From contig NZ_JAJEQM010000011.1 of NCBI RefSeq assembly GCF_020687385.1, forward strand, positions 40,693 to 104,692: a stretch of DNA of 64,000 bases, in the 5' to 3' direction. Shown one piece after another: positions 1-8,820 of the stretch. Below the pieces are notes generated by a model. It was not told where the DNA came from. It saw nothing but the letters and a program-made list of their open reading frames with translations, and searched no databases. The stretch is from Hominilimicola fabiformis (GTDB lineage: Bacteria > Bacillota > Clostridia > UBA1381). Numbering within the stretch: position 1 is the stretch's first letter; each line of letters begins with the position of its first letter. The position numbers and the translations under genes are program-made.

Positions 1-24
1 TTTAATTTATAGCTATAAAAAATA

Positions 25-60
25 ACAGGCAAGCCTATCTTCGATATACGGCTTGCCTGT
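25..60 (-). terminator. Hairpin terminator downstream of HIT gene
   Basis: The arms at 25-35 and 50-60 are a perfect 11-bp inverted repeat (ACAGGCAAGCC and its complement). Read on the minus strand the stem is followed by TTATTTTTTA. It is the first terminator-like structure after the HIT gene, about 130 bases past its stop. The same 9-bp core stem (AGGCAAGCC) recurs at 31,924-31,956. Confidence 0.6.
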
Positions 61-70
61 GCACTTTTTG

Positions 71-118
71 CGAAAATAAACTCTAACGTACCCATGTACG
101 CCGACGAGTTCATTTTCA
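71..118. repeat. Long imperfect inverted repeat
   Basis: GAAAATAAACTC near 71 pairs with GAGTTCATTTTC ending at 118 (11 of 12 positions), and the loop holds a nested GTAC-CCAT-GTAC palindrome. It lies between the HIT stop and the hairpin at 25-60. No coding sequence is visible in 61-187. Its role is unknown; it may be part of a dispersed intergenic element. Confidence 0.4.
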
Positions 119-187
119 CAAAATCCGAACTAATTTCTCGACCTCTGCTATCGTGTCGGTATTTTTCCGACAGATTTAATTTTCTTA

Positions 188-523
188 TTAAAGGTCCGTA
201 AACTTCTTACCGCCCATAAGGTGAAAATGTAAATGCGGAACAGTCTGACCGCCGTCCTCGCCACAGTTGTTTACAACTCTGTAACCGTTTTCGGCAAATC
301 CCAATTCAGACGCAATCTGCGGTATCTTTTCCCATATAGCCGCAACATACTTTACGTTTTCCGCATTAATTTCATTCGCACTTGCAATGTGACACTTCGG
401 CACAATAACAATGTGCTCCGGTGCTTGCGGATTGATGTCACGGAATGCTAACATCATATCATCTTCATATACCTTATTTGACGGAATTTCTCCGTCAATT
501 ATTTTGCAGAATAAACAATCCAT
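188..523 (-). CDS. HIT family nucleotide phosphohydrolase (Hint-like)
   Basis: This 111-residue protein belongs to the histidine triad family, cytoplasmic enzymes that hydrolyse adenosine phosphoramidates and related nucleotides. The signature H97-L-H99-F-H101 is present near the C terminus, and the N terminus has the CxxC pair (C3, C6) typical of zinc-binding Hint proteins. The length matches the family. I chose the ATG at 523 because AAAGGAGT lies just upstream. The frame stays open to 646, but that extension is read from a dispersed intergenic repeat and is not conserved protein. It is downstream of alaS in the same direction, separated by repeats. The physiological substrate cannot be told from sequence. 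Confidence 0.93.
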   Translation of the reverse strand: MDCLFCKIIDGEIPSNKVYEDDMMLAFRDINPQAPEHIVIVPKCHIASANEINAENVKYVAAIWEKIPQIASELGFAENGYRVVNNCGEDGGQTVPHLHFHLMGGKKFTDL

Positions 524-548
524 TTTATTCACTCCTTTGTATTTCACA

Positions 549-640
549 CCACCCCTCAGTCGGCTTTGCCGACAACTCCCCTCTTTGGGAGCCTTTTTGC
601 CTCTCCTTAAGGAGAGGTGGCACGCAGTGCCGGAGTGGTG
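549..640. repeat. Dispersed palindromic intergenic repeat, module A
   Basis: The element begins CCACCCCTCAGTCGG and contains nested inverted repeats (GTCGGCTTTGCCGAC; CTCTCCTTAAGGAGAG), ending in GGAGTGGTG. Close relatives occur at 8485-8603, 8764-8819, 24306-24396 and 43066-43152. The copies differ by substitutions and sit only between genes. This type of repeat is common in gut Clostridia; no transposase is linked to it here. Confidence 0.75.
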
Positions 641-690
641 ACTCATATCTATTCTCTATTATCTTTTCTCTCTTATCTATTATATCTTTC

Positions 691-756
691 GTACGGGCGG
701 TCATCGGCCGCCCTTTTAATACCTCAACATTGCGGGCGACCAATGGTCGCCCCTAC
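691..756. repeat. Dispersed palindromic intergenic repeat, module B
   Basis: Two short palindromes, GGGCGGTCATCGGCCGCCC and GGGCGACCAATGGTCGCCC, lie side by side between module A and the alaS stop. Matching palindromes recur at 8690-8765 and 24403-24470. On the minus strand they could stall transcription leaving alaS, but no T-rich tract follows, so termination is only a possibility. Confidence 0.7.
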
Positions 757-791
757 AATACAATAGTCCAAACCGTTTACGCTATTCTCAA

Positions 792-3431
792 TTACTTAAT
801 CTGTTCCGCAACGATTTCGTCAACCTTAGCCAACGCGTCATCAATCTTGCTCGCGTCACTGCCGCCGCCTTGCGCCATATCAGGCTTACCGCCGCCGCGG
901 CCGCCTGCAACAGCCGTAATATCCTTAATAATCTTACCGCAATGAACGCCCAGCTTAACAGCCTCCTTTGACGCCATAGCAACAAACGTAATCTTACCGT
1001 CAGTTTCAGCACCCATAACAGCAACACTGTTCGGAACTTCCGCCTTAATCTTATCAGCCATAGACTTCATTTCATCAGCACCCATACCGTCAACCTGTGC
1101 GGTAATCAAGCTGATTTCGCCGATATGCTTAATACCTGTCATAATGTTGTTTGCCTTTGCGGCAGCCATTTTTTCCTTAAACGAATCAACAGCCTTTTCA
1201 AGCTCACGGCACTGTGCCATAACGCTTTCAGCCTTGTGATCAATTTCATTAATTTGATTAATCTTTAACGCAGCCGCAGTCTTTTCAATAAGTCTGTCAC
1301 TGTTATTGATATATTCAAGCACACCCTTACCTGTCACAGCCTCAATACGTCTTACACCTGCCGCAACACCGCTTTCAGAAATAATCTTAAACAAACCGCA
1401 TTGAGCAGTATTTGTAAGGTGAGTACCGCCACAGAATTCAACACTGTAATCGCCAACAGAAACAACTCTTACAACATCACCGTACTTTTCGCCGAACAAT
1501 GCAATAGCACCAAGCTTTTTAGCCTCTTCAATAGGTAATTCCTGTACAGTTACGTCAATGCTTTCAAGAATTTTTTCATTAACAATAGCCTCAGCCTGTT
1601 TAATCTGTTCTGTTGTCATAGCCTCAAAGTGAGAGAAGTCAAAACGAAGTCTGTCACTTTCAACAAGCGAACCTGCTTGCGCAACGTGTGAACCAAGTAC
1701 GTCACGAAGTGCCTTGTCAAGAATGTGAGTTGCGGTATGGTTACGGCAAACGTCTGTTCTGTGTACTTTGTCAACAGACATTGTAACCGTATCGCCAACC
1801 TTAATCGGTGTAAGCTGAACTTCTGTTTCGTGAAGATAATAACCGTCCTCAGTCTTTGTTGTATTAACAACATTGGCAGCCTTACCGTTTATTGTAATAG
1901 TACCGATGTCGCCTACCTGACCACCCATTTCAGCATAGAAAGGAGTTTTGTCTGTAACGATAAATCCCTTTTGATTTTCGATTATTGTATCACAAACACC
2001 CTCGTCTTCAACAACAATGCCTACAACTTTTGCGTCTGTTTCAAGTGTATCGTAACCGACAAATACAGTCGGCTCTGCATTTTCAAATTCAAATGTTTCG
2101 TTGCCGTCCCAGCTTGAGCCTTCGGTGCGAGCGTCCCTTGCAGTATCCTTTTGTTCCTGCATAGCCTTGTTAAAGCCGTCAACATCAACTTCAAGACCTT
2201 TTTCTTCAGCCATTTCTATTGTAAGGTCAACAGGGAAACCGTATGTGTCGTGAAGCTTAAATGCCTCTTTGCCTGTAAGTTCTTTTCTGCCCTCTTTTTG
2301 AGCCGCTTCGATATATCCGTTAAGCACGTTAAGACCATTGTCGATTGTAGCGTCAAAGCGTTCTTCTTCTTTCTTGATTATGTTTCTGATATAATCTCTC
2401 TTTTCCTCAAGTTCCTGATAAGCACCCTTTGAACAGTCGATTACAGTATCGGCAACCTCAAACAAGAACTGCTTGTTTATGCCAAGCAATTTACCGTGTC
2501 TTGCGGCACGTCTTAAAAGACGGCGAAGAACGTAACCTCTGCCCTCGTTTGACGGAATAACACCGTCCGAAACCATCATAACCGTACTTCTGATATGGTC
2601 GGTTATAACTCTTAGAGAAACATCTTTTTTATCGTCCTTTTTGTATTCAATATTTGCGATACGGCAAATATGTTTCATAACGTCTTGAACAGTGTCAATC
2701 TCAAAAAGATTGTCAACACCTTGCATAACAACGGCAAGTCTTTCAAGACCCATACCCGTATCAATGTTAGGATTCGGTAAACGGTTATAGTTGCCGTCCT
2801 CGTCTTTGTCGAACTGCGTAAATACAAGGTTCCAAACTTCCATAAATCTGTCACATTCACAGCCGACACCGCAGCCTGGCTCACCGCAGCCGTATTCTTC
2901 GCCGCGGTCAAAATATATTTCCGAACAAGGACCGCAAGGGCCTGTACCGTGTTCCCAGAAGTTGTCCTCTTTACCAAGCTTAACGATGTGAGTAGGGTCA
3001 ACGCCAACTTCATTTACCCAAATATCTCTTGCCTCGTCATCTTCTTCATACACTGAAATCCAAAGACGTTCCTGCGGAATTTCCATAACCTTAGTGAAGA
3101 ATTCCCACGCCCAAGCAGTTGCCTCTTTTTTAAAGTAATCTCCGAAAGAGAAGTTACCGAGCATTTCAAAGAAAGTGCCGTGACGTGCAGTCTTTCCGAC
3201 ATTTTCAATATCACCTGTTCTGATACATTTCTGACAAGTCGTAACTCGTCTTTTAGGTGCTGTTTCAGGGTTTTGGAACCAAGGTTTCATCGGTGCCATA
3301 CCCGAATTTATAAGTAGCAAACTTGCGTCATTCTTCGGTATAAGCGGAAAACTTCCAAGTCTTAAACAACCTTTTGATTCAAAAAAGCTAAGAAACTTTT
3401 CACGAATCTCATTTACGCCCATTGATTTCAT
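792..3431 (-). CDS. alaS: Alanyl-tRNA synthetase
   Basis: The 879-residue protein charges tRNA-Ala with alanine and clears mischarged Ser or Gly. The full domain order is present: class II catalytic core from the NEIREKFLSFFE start, tRNA-recognition region, editing domain with the zinc ligands H565-x3-H569 (HTATH) and C667-x3-H671 (CGGTH), and the C-Ala domain with a GGRGGGKPDMAQGG stretch near the end. Length is normal. The ATG at 3431 gives the usual N terminus; a GGAG sits 12 nt upstream. An in-frame ATG at 3422 is possible but less likely. It has its own sigma-A promoter and appears to be transcribed alone or with the HIT gene. Confidence 0.98.
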   Translation of the reverse strand: MKSMGVNEIREKFLSFFESKGCLRLGSFPLIPKNDASLLLINSGMAPMKPWFQNPETAPKRRVTTCQKCIRTGDIENVGKTARHGTFFEMLGNFSFGDYFKKEATAWAWEFFTKVMEIPQERLWISVYEEDDEARDIWVNEVGVDPTHIVKLGKEDNFWEHGTGPCGPCSEIYFDRGEEYGCGEPGCGVGCECDRFMEVWNLVFTQFDKDEDGNYNRLPNPNIDTGMGLERLAVVMQGVDNLFEIDTVQDVMKHICRIANIEYKKDDKKDVSLRVITDHIRSTVMMVSDGVIPSNEGRGYVLRRLLRRAARHGKLLGINKQFLFEVADTVIDCSKGAYQELEEKRDYIRNIIKKEEERFDATIDNGLNVLNGYIEAAQKEGRKELTGKEAFKLHDTYGFPVDLTIEMAEEKGLEVDVDGFNKAMQEQKDTARDARTEGSSWDGNETFEFENAEPTVFVGYDTLETDAKVVGIVVEDEGVCDTIIENQKGFIVTDKTPFYAEMGGQVGDIGTITINGKAANVVNTTKTEDGYYLHETEVQLTPIKVGDTVTMSVDKVHRTDVCRNHTATHILDKALRDVLGSHVAQAGSLVESDRLRFDFSHFEAMTTEQIKQAEAIVNEKILESIDVTVQELPIEEAKKLGAIALFGEKYGDVVRVVSVGDYSVEFCGGTHLTNTAQCGLFKIISESGVAAGVRRIEAVTGKGVLEYINNSDRLIEKTAAALKINQINEIDHKAESVMAQCRELEKAVDSFKEKMAAAKANNIMTGIKHIGEISLITAQVDGMGADEMKSMADKIKAEVPNSVAVMGAETDGKITFVAMASKEAVKLGVHCGKIIKDITAVAGGRGGGKPDMAQGGGSDASKIDDALAKVDEIVAEQIK

Positions 3432-3475
3432 AATTTATCTATTCTCCTTTGTTTTTATACTAACTTATCTTATTT

Positions 3476-3504
3476 ATTATATAAAATATCCTGTGCTATG
3501 TCAA
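3476..3504 (-). promoter_or_regulatory. Sigma-A promoter of alaS
   Basis: On the minus strand TTGACA (3499-3504) and TATAAT (3476-3481) are separated by 17 bp, a perfect consensus promoter. The ATG of alaS is 45 nt downstream of the -10. The leader is too short for a T-box. Confidence 0.85.
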
Positions 3505-3517
3505 GCTGAATACAACA

Positions 3518-4774
3518 TTAAAGCACAATTTCCGTTTTATAAAATTCTTTTATCATTTTCACCATATATTCCGTATCACGACTTCCCGCCGTTTCATATG
3601 ACGAGTGCATGGCAAGCTGTGCAAGACCGATGTCTGCGGTATTCAGCGAAACCTTTTCATTTGAAAGATTTCCAAGCGTTGAACCGCCCGGAATATCACT
3701 TCTGTTTGCATACATCTGATACGGTACACCTGCATTTTTGCACACATACTTAACAACCGCCTCCGATACCGCATCAGTGGTGTATCTTTGATTTGCATTG
3801 TACTTAATCACAATACCGCCGTTCATATACACACGGTTTGTACCGTCCGACTTGTCCGCAAAATTCGGATGCACCGCATGAGCATTGTCGCACGATAACA
3901 TAAAGCTTTTAGCAACGGCTCTTTTGTACGTTTCCGAATTATTGCAAATTCTTTCAAGCACATCACGCAAAAATGACGATTTAGCACCTTGCTTTGTACC
4001 GCTGCCGACTTCTTCATTGTCAAACGCGGCGAAAACAGTTACATTATCATCACTTTCGGAATTTAAAAATCCCTCAAGTGTACTGTACATACACTGTAAA
4101 TCATCAATTCGCGGTGCGGAAAAATATTCTCCGTCCGTGCCTAAAACAGTACCGCGCATACGATTGTAAAGCGACAAATCAAAACCCAATATTTCCTCTT
4201 TATCTACGCCGACATTTTCTGCAATAATATCCTCAATTCTGCCGTTTTTCTCCGACGCTATCGGACACATATCACGTCTTATATTAAATTCATAACCCTT
4301 ATTAATATCTCTGCTCATATGAATTGCAAGTGACGGAATAACAAGTAAATCCCTGTCTATATTGACAAGTTTCGTTTCAACCTTACCATCCTTTGCCGTA
4401 ACAATTCTTCCGCTTATCGACAGCGGTCTGTCAAGCCACGACGACATTATCATACCGCCGTAACCCTCAACACTCAACTTTATACAGCCGTCCGCATTTA
4501 TTTCAAAATCAGGCTTTAGCTTGAATGACGGCGAATCGGTATGAGAGGCACAAATCATAAACGCACCGAAATCCTTTTTCGGCATTTCAAACGCAATTAT
4601 TGATGACGAATTTCGTATAACGTAATATTTACCGTCGTTTTGTACATCCCACTTGTCACCCTCAAAAAGTTCCGTAAAACCGTTTTCGTCAAGCCTGTCC
4701 TTTGCGGTTTTGACCGCATGGTAACAATCCGTACTTTTTCCGATAAAATCAATTAAATTTTCTGTATAACCCAT
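3518..4774 (-). CDS. apeB: M18 family aminopeptidase
   Basis: The 418-residue protein is a zinc metallo-aminopeptidase of the M18 family, which removes N-terminal (often acidic or neutral) residues from peptides in the cytoplasm. Family motifs are in order: H78 in ASHTDSPSFKLKP, the bridging Asp in APRIDDLQ, FDNEEVGSGTKQG with the general-base Glu, DNAHAVHPNF, and the C-terminal GGSTLGNL. Length is typical. I chose the ATG at 4774 (AAAGAGGG upstream); the open frame extends to 4819 only by running into the preceding gene. It starts 13 nt after the clostripain-like lipoprotein and is probably in the same transcript, so it may process peptides in a shared pathway, though that is inference. Confidence 0.93.
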   Translation of the reverse strand: MGYTENLIDFIGKSTDCYHAVKTAKDRLDENGFTELFEGDKWDVQNDGKYYVIRNSSSIIAFEMPKKDFGAFMICASHTDSPSFKLKPDFEINADGCIKLSVEGYGGMIMSSWLDRPLSISGRIVTAKDGKVETKLVNIDRDLLVIPSLAIHMSRDINKGYEFNIRRDMCPIASEKNGRIEDIIAENVGVDKEEILGFDLSLYNRMRGTVLGTDGEYFSAPRIDDLQCMYSTLEGFLNSESDDNVTVFAAFDNEEVGSGTKQGAKSSFLRDVLERICNNSETYKRAVAKSFMLSCDNAHAVHPNFADKSDGTNRVYMNGGIVIKYNANQRYTTDAVSEAVVKYVCKNAGVPYQMYANRSDIPGGSTLGNLSNEKVSLNTADIGLAQLAMHSSYETAGSRDTEYMVKMIKEFYKTEIVL

Positions 4775-4787
4775 TGTTAAGCCCTCT

Positions 4788-6698
4788 TTATTCAAATCTG
4801 ATGTTTCCGCCGCCCGCATTCGCTTTAACCGCTGTACCGCGTCGTTTCAAACCGTATATGTCGGTAAGTTCGTATTCAAAAATATAAGCTCCGTCTGAAA
4901 TATTTGCTTTTTTCACACCGCCGAACATTTTTAAAGTCCATGAACCTGTTATATTGTCGTTTGAGTTGTGTTCCGCGTCATATACCGTAAGAATAGGAGT
5001 TATTTTATCAAAGAAACCAATCTTTTTCAAATTCGTATATGCTCTGCCGTTTGTCGAATCAAGACCGCCCCAAGCACCAATAATTTTGTAACTGTCTTTT
5101 TCGGTATCGTGCATAATGCGAACATTGCTTCTTTTGCCGTTTAATATAATCGGAGCCGAATAAATCTCATAACCGTCATATTTTCCGACAAGATTAACCG
5201 ATATATTTTTACCGCATAATCTAAGCATTTTGCCGTTAAAATCATCTTTAAAAATACCTGCATCCCAGTCACCGTCCAAATCGCTGTATTTACCTATATA
5301 TGTATAGTTTCCGCTCTTTTTATCCGCCTTATACACGTTTATATCCACACTTTTGAACATATCCATATTGCCGAGAATATTCAGTTCATACGAATTGCCG
5401 TCCAAAATAGTCTTATATTCCATAGTCTGCATATCTTGATTATATGTATTCCACGCCCAGGAAGAATTAAAATCTTCTGTATTTGACGTATCTTCTACAT
5501 TGCACCGAGTACATATCTTGCGTAGAAATTCCTTATATTTAACACTGTTTGAAATCTCCATATACTCTTGAAGTTCGTCATTGTTTTCCCAAAGCGGATA
5601 ATATAGTGCAAGACCTGTCGAATTAGCTTTTCTCTCACCGCACACTCTGTATAAAACGGTTTCATTTAACGTGTTAATAAGCACGTCCGACGTGTTTCCG
5701 ACAAATTCACTTGTTTTAACCGCCATATCGCCTAAATCAACGGAATTTGAAAATCCCTCATCAACCGTTGCACCGCCGTAAAGCTGTACACCGCTTATCG
5801 CCTTTGAAAGATTGACATAATTTAAAAGGCTGTCCGTTGCGGTAAGCATATCACCTGCCATACCGTCAAACGCCTGATTAAGCGTAGACATATTGTCTAA
5901 AGCAACGCAAGACATTGCCGCGTCTTTGTCAGTGCCTTTTTCTTCACACTTTGCATAATATCCGTCACACACTGCCTCACCGATACCTTGAGAATCAGTT
6001 GACGGATTGTCGGACAAATACTGTAAAACATATTCATAATTCCATTCATCATTTCCGATAACGTCCTGCGGTGCAGTCATATAATCGGCACACATAGACA
6101 TCTCCGCCGCAATTTCAAGACTTCCCATAAGCGACGAATCGAAAGACAGCATATCAAAATTTACGCCCGCCGCACTGATTCCGTATGAAATTTCTTCAAG
6201 ATTAAGGCTGTCGTTGCCGTTAAGCTCGTCATAAGCCATACCGTTCATCAATCCGCCGCCTGCACCTGATAAAATAAGCATATAATGGTTTGCTTTATAC
6301 TTTGACGTACCCCATGATATAAAATTAGCAAGAGTATTGTAGTCACCCATATTTGCCGCCATAGACTGATCCTCAAGATAAAGCTTATTCTTACCGGCTT
6401 TAAATCTTTGACAATAATCGCTGTATATATTCTTAGTGTGCCACTTACTGCTGCCGCCTGTTTGCACAATGACATTTATATTATCCGAATAATTTACATT
6501 CATAATTTCATCAAGTTTTTTTGAATAATCACCGTTTACGGATTCATCGTCACCGCCGCACATATATATAAGAACAGTCCAAGCCTTGTTACCCGCTTGA
6601 CTTTCGGTATCACTTTCATAAACCACCTTATTTGAAGAACACGCCGTAAGCATAAGAACCGTCAAAACGGCAGTTATTATAAGCGTAACTCTTTTCAT
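4788..6698 (-). CDS. Clostripain-like (C11) lipoprotein lacking both catalytic residues
   Basis: The 636-residue protein has a lipoprotein signal (lipobox L17-T-A-C20) and a clostripain-family fold: AWTVLIYMCGGDD at 39-51, LILSGAGGG at 141-149 and FDSSLMGSLE at 186-195. In active C11 peptidases these last two segments carry the catalytic His (in W-[DN]-H-G-G-G) and Cys (in F-D-A-C-L-M). Here the aligned positions are A146 and S189, so peptidase activity by the usual mechanism is not expected. The C-terminal third is a beta-rich region of unknown role. I chose the ATG at 6698 because GGAGGGG precedes it and a signal peptide follows. A surface-anchored binding or pseudo-protease role is inferred. 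Confidence 0.88.
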   Translation of the reverse strand: MKRVTLIITAVLTVLMLTACSSNKVVYESDTESQAGNKAWTVLIYMCGGDDESVNGDYSKKLDEIMNVNYSDNINVIVQTGGSSKWHTKNIYSDYCQRFKAGKNKLYLEDQSMAANMGDYNTLANFISWGTSKYKANHYMLILSGAGGGLMNGMAYDELNGNDSLNLEEISYGISAAGVNFDMLSFDSSLMGSLEIAAEMSMCADYMTAPQDVIGNDEWNYEYVLQYLSDNPSTDSQGIGEAVCDGYYAKCEEKGTDKDAAMSCVALDNMSTLNQAFDGMAGDMLTATDSLLNYVNLSKAISGVQLYGGATVDEGFSNSVDLGDMAVKTSEFVGNTSDVLINTLNETVLYRVCGERKANSTGLALYYPLWENNDELQEYMEISNSVKYKEFLRKICTRCNVEDTSNTEDFNSSWAWNTYNQDMQTMEYKTILDGNSYELNILGNMDMFKSVDINVYKADKKSGNYTYIGKYSDLDGDWDAGIFKDDFNGKMLRLCGKNISVNLVGKYDGYEIYSAPIILNGKRSNVRIMHDTEKDSYKIIGAWGGLDSTNGRAYTNLKKIGFFDKITPILTVYDAEHNSNDNITGSWTLKMFGGVKKANISDGAYIFEYELTDIYGLKRRGTAVKANAGGGNIRFE

Positions 6699-6729
6699 AG
6701 CCTTACCCCTCCATAAATTTATATAATGT

Positions 6730-6767
6730 AAAAAGGTGTTGCAAAGATTTCTCTTATACAACACCTT
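6730..6767 (-). terminator. Rho-independent terminator after ferredoxin gene
   Basis: AAGGTGTTG (6733-6741) pairs perfectly with CAACACCTT (6759-6767). On the minus strand the stem is followed by TTTTTAC, and it lies 16 nt past the ferredoxin stop. Confidence 0.85.
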
Positions 6768-6783
6768 CTCAGTTCATTTTTAA

Positions 6784-6954
6784 TTACGCTTGTGCAGGAG
6801 CGCCTACCGGACAGACACCGGCACATGCACCACATTCGATACAAGTAGCGTCATCTATAACGTATTGAGTGTCACCCTCGCTGATTGCACTTACAGGACA
6901 TTCAGCAGCGCAAGCACCGCATGAAATGCAAGCATCAGAAATCTTATATGCCAT
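6784..6954 (-). CDS. 2x[4Fe-4S] ferredoxin
   Basis: The 56-residue protein is a clostridial-type ferredoxin that carries low-potential electrons between cytoplasmic oxidoreductases such as pyruvate:ferredoxin oxidoreductase and hydrogenases. Two CxxCxxCxxxC-P motifs are complete: C9, C12, C15, C19 and C38, C41, C44, C48. Internal symmetry and length match the family. I chose ATG 6954, preceded by GAGGAGGTGT. It is a single-gene transcription unit with its own promoter and terminator, which fits high expression. Confidence 0.97.
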   Translation of the reverse strand: MAYKISDACISCGACAAECPVSAISEGDTQYVIDDATCIECGACAGVCPVGAPAQA

Positions 6955-6989
6955 TGAAATACACCTCCTCATTTGATATTGCTGATATG

Positions 6990-7018
6990 ATTATAACACG
7001 AAAATTGATATACTTCAA
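6990..7018 (-). promoter_or_regulatory. Sigma-A promoter of ferredoxin gene
   Basis: TTGAAG (7013-7018 on the minus strand), a 17-bp spacer and a perfect TATAAT (6990-6995) lie 36 bp upstream of the ferredoxin ATG. Confidence 0.8.
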
Positions 7019-7035
7019 TAGTTTTTCAAAATATT

Positions 7036-7887
7036 TTACTCACCGATTTCTTCCTCTGAAGACTCGTTGTTTTTGCCTTTTTTGAGAACTTTAACGTCCG
7101 CAACATTAAACTCTTTTAAAGTTTTTTCGTTTTCGTCGTCAAGTTTAACTTTAACCAGACCTTTAAGCAAGCTGACATATTCAACACTGCCCGTACCTTC
7201 GGGAGTTTTTACGATAGCACCCTGTTTCGGTGTAACCTTTAAAAGTTCCTCATATGTATCCTGTTCATATTTCAAACAACACATAAGACGTCCGCAAGCA
7301 CCCGAAATTTTAGTCGGATTAAGTGAAAGTCCCTGTTCCTTTGCCATTTTTATAGACACCGGAGCGAACTCACCGAGGAACTGACTGCAACATAAACCTC
7401 TGCCGCATACACCGATACTTCCGAGAGTTTTCGCCTCATCTCTGACGCCGATTTGACGAAGTTCAATTCTTGTCTTAAAGACCATAGCCAAGTCTTTTAC
7501 AAGTTCACGGAAGTCAATTCTTCCGTCCGCGGTAAAATAGAATAAAATCTTGTTTCCGTCAAATGTGTATTCAACTTCGACAAGTTTCATTTCAAGCTTG
7601 TGATTTTGAATTTTCTCCAAACATATCTTGTAAGCCTCTTTTTCAAGCTCTCTGTTCCTTTTGCTTTTTTCGGTATCTTCTTCGGTTGCGATACGGATAA
7701 CACCCTTTAAAGGTTTCTTGAATTGGTCGTTATCAATAGCCTTTTTGCTCATAACGACTTCACCGTATTCAATACCTCTTGAAGTTTCGACAATTACACT
7801 GTCGCCTTGTTTTATATCAAAATCAAGCGGATCAAAATAGTACGTTTTGCCTGCCGGCTTAAATCGTACCCCTATCACGTTTACCAT
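7036..7887 (-). CDS. ricT: PSP1-domain regulator RicT (YaaT)
   Basis: The 283-residue protein belongs to the PSP1/YaaT family. In Bacillus subtilis the homologue is part of the RicA-RicF-RicT iron-sulphur complex that affects RNase Y specificity and sporulation phosphorelay. The cysteine clusters GVCGRGLCC and GACGRLMCC in the middle are the conserved metal-cluster region. Length matches the family. It follows the small membrane protein gene by 27 bp and is likely co-transcribed with it. Function in this organism is inferred from the family. Confidence 0.93.
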   Translation of the reverse strand: MVNVIGVRFKPAGKTYYFDPLDFDIKQGDSVIVETSRGIEYGEVVMSKKAIDNDQFKKPLKGVIRIATEEDTEKSKRNRELEKEAYKICLEKIQNHKLEMKLVEVEYTFDGNKILFYFTADGRIDFRELVKDLAMVFKTRIELRQIGVRDEAKTLGSIGVCGRGLCCSQFLGEFAPVSIKMAKEQGLSLNPTKISGACGRLMCCLKYEQDTYEELLKVTPKQGAIVKTPEGTGSVEYVSLLKGLVKVKLDDENEKTLKEFNVADVKVLKKGKNNESSEEEIGE

Positions 7888-7914
7888 ATTATAAAACCAT
7901 TCCTTCCAAAATGT

Positions 7915-8382
7915 TTAAGCTTTGCTGTTTTTCGCTCTGCTCTTAATCTTTTCAGCCATTTTCTGCGACGGCTCAAAAACAAGCATATTTTCTATTCTGT
8001 TCTTTTCGTAAACAACGTACCAAACCTTTTTAGGCGAAAATACACTCGCACGCATATTGTATATCGTTTTCGGAGTTTTTTTCGGTTTTTGTCTGGTAAC
8101 AGACTTCACGTCCGATATATAAAATTCAACTTCTTTGTTTCTGTGACCGATTGCACGGTTTACGCGCACAATATCGTCTTTAACGCTGTAAGTAAATATC
8201 GCCGCATAACGCGTCAGAACAAAGAAACCCAATATACAAAATAAAAGTATCGTTATTATCGTACCGATTATTTTGTAGCTTGGCAAAATAAAAATTATAT
8301 ATTGTCCTAAAATCATAAATATGACAGCCCATAAAAGCGAAAATATAAATTCTTTTCCGCCGCCTGTTCTCTTTTCTTCCAC
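7915..8382 (-). CDS. Small membrane protein with PH-like cytoplasmic domain
   Basis: I do not recognise a named family with certainty. The 155-residue protein has a short polar N terminus, two hydrophobic segments at about residues 12-33 and 38-58, then a roughly 90-residue basic cytoplasmic part (TYSVKDDIVRVNR onward) whose beta-strand pattern resembles bacterial PH-like domains, and a Lys/Arg-rich tail. It precedes ricT by 27 bp and has a perfect promoter, so the two form an operon. A membrane-anchoring role near RicT is only a guess from position. Confidence 0.8.
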   Translation of the reverse strand: MEEKRTGGGKEFIFSLLWAVIFMILGQYIIFILPSYKIIGTIITILLFCILGFFVLTRYAAIFTYSVKDDIVRVNRAIGHRNKEVEFYISDVKSVTRQKPKKTPKTIYNMRASVFSPKKVWYVVYEKNRIENMLVFEPSQKMAEKIKSRAKNSKA

Positions 8383-8422
8383 TCCCGAAAACTCCTTAAA
8401 ACATCATTTTCTAATCTAATTA

Positions 8423-8451
8423 ATTATAATATAAAACAATAAAATTGTCAA
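8423..8451 (-). promoter_or_regulatory. Sigma-A promoter of membrane protein-ricT operon
   Basis: TTGACA (8446-8451) and TATAAT (8423-8428) on the minus strand, spaced by 17 bp, 40 nt upstream of the ATG at 8382. Confidence 0.85.
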
Positions 8452-8484
8452 CTCTCCGCATAAATAGCGATTGATGACCTCAAG

Positions 8485-8603
8485 CCACCGCTCCGTCACT
8501 TCGTGACACCTCTCCTCAAGGAGAGACTTTTTTATATATGCCCTCTTCCGTAAGGCTCCCCTTGAGGGGAGCTGTCGGCAACGCCGACTGAGGGGTGGCT
8601 TTT
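8485..8603. repeat. Dispersed intergenic repeat, module A (two halves)
   Basis: A GTCACTTCGTGAC palindrome with CTCTCCTCAAGGAGAG (8485-8526) is followed by GGCTCCCCTTGAGGGGAGC and GTCGGCAACGCCGAC (8553-8588). These match the elements at 549-640, 24306-24396 and 43066-43152. Together with the next element it fills the 438-bp gene-free gap between the ricT operon and the radA stop. Confidence 0.75.
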
Positions 8604-8689
8604 CTGTCTATTATTTTCCTCTATTATCTACAACACGGGGCATTGTGGCACCGTCCCATACTTTCACACAATCCGCATCTCATTCAAAG

Positions 8690-8819
8690 CGGGCGACCAA
8701 TGGTCGCCCCTACACACCACCATATACTGCACTTACTTCGTAGGGGCGGTCATCGGCCGCCCTATAAGGCTCCCCTTAAGGGGAGCTGTCGGCAACACCG
8801 ACTGAGGGGTGGCTTTTCT
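8690..8819. repeat. Dispersed intergenic repeats, modules B and A
   Basis: The palindromes GGGCGACCAATGGTCGCCC (8691-8709) and GGGCGGTCATCGGCCGCCC (8744-8762) are followed directly by a module A half (8766-8819). This half is nearly identical to 8553-8606 only about 210 bp away. The element ends one or two bases before the radA stop codon at 8821, so it has inserted or survived right at the gene end. Confidence 0.75.
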
Positions 8820-8820
8820 G

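Noticed and set aside
524..646. N-terminal extension of the HIT protein
   Set aside because: It is read from a dispersed repeat, has no SD, and the normal HIT start with a good SD is at 523.
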